64,000 bases of DNA from Pogona vitticeps (Eukaryota; Chordata; Lepidosauria; Squamata; Agamidae), in contig NC_135783.1 of assembly GCF_051106095.1 (NCBI RefSeq), forward strand, positions 193,272,947 through 193,336,946. Direction: 5' to 3'. The notes below the pieces were generated by a model. That model searched no databases. It was not told the origin of the DNA and was given only the letters and a program-made list of their open reading frames with translations. This document shows, in pieces, positions 60,230 through 64,000 of this stretch. A program made the position numbers and the translations under genes. How positions within the stretch are numbered: the first letter of the stretch is position 1; each line of letters opens with the position of its first letter.

Positions 60230-60840
60230 ATTTTGCTCAGCCCAAAGGGCTCCTAGAGCAGCTCACCAACAGGATTAAATAAGCAAACATTAAAAGAATT
60301 AGAAACAGAGTGATGGGAAATGTGTGATCTTCCCCAAGTCAGACTTCCATCATCCCTCTGCAGTGTCCCTGCTGGCTAAGGCTGACAGAAGTTGACGTCT
60401 AACAATATTTGGATGGATACACATCCCCCAACCCCAAATTAAAAGATCACAAAGGTATCTGCAATTAACAAGGTATAAGAGAGATATGAAACGTAACAAC
60501 AAGAAAGTTTGTCTGCTGAGAACACCTTCCAGCTCATAGCAACACACAGTCAATGAAGTTCAATCACCACCCAGCTCATGTCTGCTTTGTGACACAGATG
60601 CCCCTTTTGGTCCACAAAGAGAAGACACGGTCTAATTAGTACACTAGGACTGTGAGCTTCATCCAGTCTATAACAAATTCTACAGCACCACCCAAGAGAA
60701 AAGAGCCAACTACAAACAATATCTCAGTCTTTTCTAAACTGATCTTCAACCGGCCCTGATCCAGCACTTCCATAACTTTACCTGAATCTGATGATAAGTA
60801 CAACTGACAGAAATGGCCCATGGACAACACTCTTAAATCC
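60230..60840 (-). repeat. L2-like LINE fragment, decayed
   Basis: On the minus strand LDQGRLKISLEKTEILFVVG resembles the LKLNPDKTEVLLVG motif of L2-like ORF2. The segment toward 60230 (reverse of agcccaaagggctcctagag) resembles an L2-like 3' end. The frame carries stops. Confidence 0.5.
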
Positions 60841-63800
60841 TCAGTCACTAATCACCCAGAGGTTTCATGTGGATAAGAAATGCAACAGGGACAGAAAGGA
60901 AGCCAGGCAAAATACCACAGGAGGAGACCAACGGACCCTGATCCATCGCTTTCTGAAATGACTACACACGGAAGAACAGATTTACAGCTAGTCGTTCAGA
61001 CTGACTGCCAGAAGGAGACCCAACTGGTACCTAAAGACAGCCTGAGGTCCAGGAAAAATAGCCAGATCCTCTGTCAGGGCAGGCAGTGTTACTTAGAGCA
61101 AAAGCTAGGCCTGTATTTAGATGAATGGATCCAGAAAACCACTGTCTCCACAGGAATTACCAACCTGAATACTCTACCATAAAAAGCAAGGTGGGGGGGG
61201 GGGGGAGAAATTTGCCATCAGCTGATAGCTGGAAAAATCACTGAGTTTATCTGCATCTCTGTGCAATACGTAGCTGTGACTGTTTGGGAGGTGCAACAGC
61301 CCAGCCACAGGGCATATATTTTTATGCTAGACTGGCATCTGTGGTTTGCCAATTTTAAAGAGCAGCTTTGGGAGAGATCTCTGCCAAATATCTCCTGCTG
61401 TCAGGACTAATTGGACCAATAATCGGACTCAGACAGTAATAGGCAGCTTCAGATGTTCATGATTTTTAGTCTGAAACATGAAATATAAATATTTTAAATG
61501 TAAAGCAAAGGGGGGGAAAGCATTCTTATAGAAGCAAGACCTTCAAATCAAGCTCAGCGTCAGGAGACTAGTAAAACTGGATGTTCACAAAAACAGCCGA
61601 CTCTTAAGAGCAAGTTATAAATAAGAAGGCTTATATTCCAAGACTGACTCTGTTATAACAAAATAAAGTTTAATTAAAGGCTGAAAATCTCTAGTTTCCT
61701 GTATTCTAGGTAGACCAGTATGCCTCAGGTAGGATCCTTGAATCACATTTTTCGAAAGAAGCAGACAATCATCATACAGTCAACATTAGAAGAGCACAAT
61801 ACTGTAATGCTGAAACCGATGCATGGTTAGAGCAGAGACTTCCAACAATTGGCTCCTCATAGGGCGAGAACCACTGAAGGGGACATGATTTGTGAAGCAT
61901 CCAGTAACTGTCACTCAAGGAAAACTAGAGGGAACACCCTCATCAGGAACTGTTAAGGAGGAAACAAGTGATGCGGTATCAGGCACTCCCATCTTCTCCC
62001 TGTCTTTTCTGGGACAAATTCACAATGAGCTACAGCAGATATAACCAGGGTGCCCAAAGAAACTGGTACTGTACCAATTACATTTCCAGACGCAGTTTGG
62101 ATGTTTCCAGAATGGTTCAGATGCATGTGCCTGGAGATTTCCACATGAATTACCGAAGCTGAATGTCATGCACATTATATTACGGGATTCATAATGAACG
62201 GAACCTGTATCACATACATGCATGAAACAGGGCATGTCTAAAAAATTGAATCTCCTGACATCTCTTTTTCTACTTCAGAAATGCTATGCAGGAGACACCT
62301 GCTGTCAAATTAATTCAGAGACTGCCCATGAAACATAAAAGCTACATCCACTGTAATAAATAATACATGTCTGATAAAATATTTACAGGCCAAAGTTGAT
62401 ATTTACATGAAAGCAGGGTGATTTGCAGAAACAGTATGTTCCTTCAACATTGTTCAATAATTTTTTCACGGAAGAATAATCAATGGAGGCAAATATCGAG
62501 GCATGAATAAAGATGTGAACAGCCAATAAGCTATAATTCATTGCCTTTACTCCTGACATACAGTCTTTGTGAAATGCACTCTCTTAAAAAGAACAATTCA
62601 AGGGAAAAAATGAATAATGTTCCCTAGTTTCAACAACATTTTGAGGCTGCCTTAAAGACTGAGAAATGTTGTATATTATCTGGGGGGGGGGGAACCCAAG
62701 CAATTCGGAAAACATTATTCTTACCAGATGATTGTAGAACCAGAAGAAGAATTTTTTTTAAAAAAGCCAAAGGCTTCCTTACATAATCATTTTTCCCCAT
62801 GCAGGAAAGACATGGTTCAGTTGTTCTGTCAGATTCAGACAGCACAGCAAATCCATCATCACCGGGACATCTGGGTTCAAAACCTTTCCAACCATGAAAT
62901 CCTTGAGATGGGCAAGGACCATCTTCAGGGTTGCTATGCAATAAAATGAGTTCATCTCATGGACCCGGTCTGAGGTGTCTTGACAATACTGCCGAATATA
63001 AAAGCACGGACAACCTGCTTCTTCCATGTGAGGCTATCACTCTTGTGGTGAATGCTGTGAGCAGTCAGAGGTAAAGCTTAGGAGAGGTCTCCCTTTAGGA
63101 CTACAATTCCCATAATCCCATCTCCTCCCCCCAAAAAACTAGAGAGAGGCTAGTACGTTTTTCTGATGGCGTGCCTTTTGATACTATATAGTCACAAAAG
63201 ACCTTTAGGACCTAATTGGCAGGATCCTACACTGGCCGTTGTCAAAGATAAGCACGGTTCTCTCAGACTTTCCTCCACAAGTCCCCAAGCATGGAGGTTG
63301 GATCGGATTCACATCAGGAGATACGAGATGCACACTAAATGCTACGAGGGACCCTCTGGAACTTCAGATCATTTTTCTGAGCATCCCAGTTCATATTTGG
63401 AAAACTCCCATTGGTCTATCCTCATTTAAAAACTCTGCTTCCTACTACAGACTAAAACATGTGGACCCCACAAAACCAAGGAGCATCATCAACCGCTTAA
63501 AAGCTTAGCAGAACAGCACCATCCCCATGCCTAATTTAAAGGCCTATACTGTAATAAAAACCTTTCCAGGAAGTCCTGCTACATTAAGCCCTCAACTTCA
63601 CCTTCCTAGAAGGCAGGACATGTAACTGAACCTTACAAGACAAAGGTTCATGGGTGGGGAGACTTGATATATCAAGCAACTTATAATTTTCTAAGAAACA
63701 ACCCTCACTCTGAGGTGGGTTCAGAAAAAAAGGGAAGCCATCTGACCTGTTTTAAGACCAGTGTTATGAAGCCTAAATAACATGTAGTGGACAAGTCTCT

Positions 63801-64000
63801 GGCTGTGGTCAATGTTTGTGCTAAAGCTAATACCAGGGCTCAATGGTTTAATGAATGCATGTGTGTTGTACTTACGCAAAGGCAGTGCCAACACACCAAA
63901 AAGCAAGGAGCAGAAGTGGGTGAGAATGAAAGCTGGCGAGCACTGACAGCTGCACTCATCCTGCCCTTTGGAACAAGGCAGGAAGTGGACCAGCCACATC
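60841..64000. other. Presumed FAM171B intron 1, end of window
   Basis: No exon could be supported. A minus-strand open frame at 62779-63027 and a frame with a strong donor near 63875 look mildly coding-like but match nothing I know. The rest shows poly-G tracts near 61191 and 62682 and no named repeat. Confidence 0.35.

Noticed and set aside
62779-63027. 82-codon minus-strand frame beginning MEEAGCPCFYIRQYC
   Set aside because: Looks mildly coding-like, but it matches no family I know and has no splice context; not enough to call a gene.

Overview
The window is nuclear DNA from a squamate reptile, most likely a lizard. Three things point there. It carries two intron-split vertebrate genes. 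Its repeats are squamate-type: Sauria SINEs, a Bov-B 3' end, CR1/L2-like LINEs, a squamate-type L1 and many short TA- or 8-bp-flanked DNA transposons. There is no sign of bacterial or plastid gene organisation. Exon limits were worked out by reading frames across GT/AG borders and matching to remembered human proteins; no alignment was run.

Layout: 1-12.2 kb is intergenic and repeat-rich (CR1 tail, nested SINEs, GC-rich blocks, a candidate solo LTR, a ~790-bp imperfect palindrome). A CpG-rich promoter lies at about 12.2-13.4 kb. ZSWIM2 runs on + from 12647 to 30203 in nine coding exons (524 codons): a SWIM finger, a RING, a ZZ finger and a second RING-type finger. Its intron 6 holds a fragmented L1 invaded by a Sauria SINE, a Bov-B 3' end and two TA-flanked MITEs; a third MITE sits just upstream of it. 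Intron 8 holds an L2/CR1-like LINE invaded by another copy of the same MITE. From 30.2 to 40.3 kb is a gene-free gap between convergent genes.

FAM171B lies on -, from its stop at 40336 to its second coding exon at 51542: seven of the expected eight coding exons, whose frames join without a break. They cover the ectodomain, a transmembrane segment and a 444-residue cytoplasmic tail. The first exon (signal peptide) was not found and is probably beyond 64000. From 51.5 to 64 kb, presumed FAM171B intron 1, there is a solo LTR, several MITEs, an L2-like LINE fragment and microsatellites.

The tail-to-tail ZSWIM2/FAM171B pair is the arrangement known from human 2q32. The two genes are not known to work together: ZSWIM2 is a testis-enriched E3 ubiquitin ligase and FAM171B a neuronal single-pass membrane protein. 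I see no new multi-gene system. The most interesting non-genic signals are a hammerhead-ribozyme-like core in a probable Penelope-like fragment (48800-48842), the long palindrome at 10.24-11.03 kb, a five-copy TA-flanked MITE family sharing an internal palindrome, and several insertions nested within older elements.
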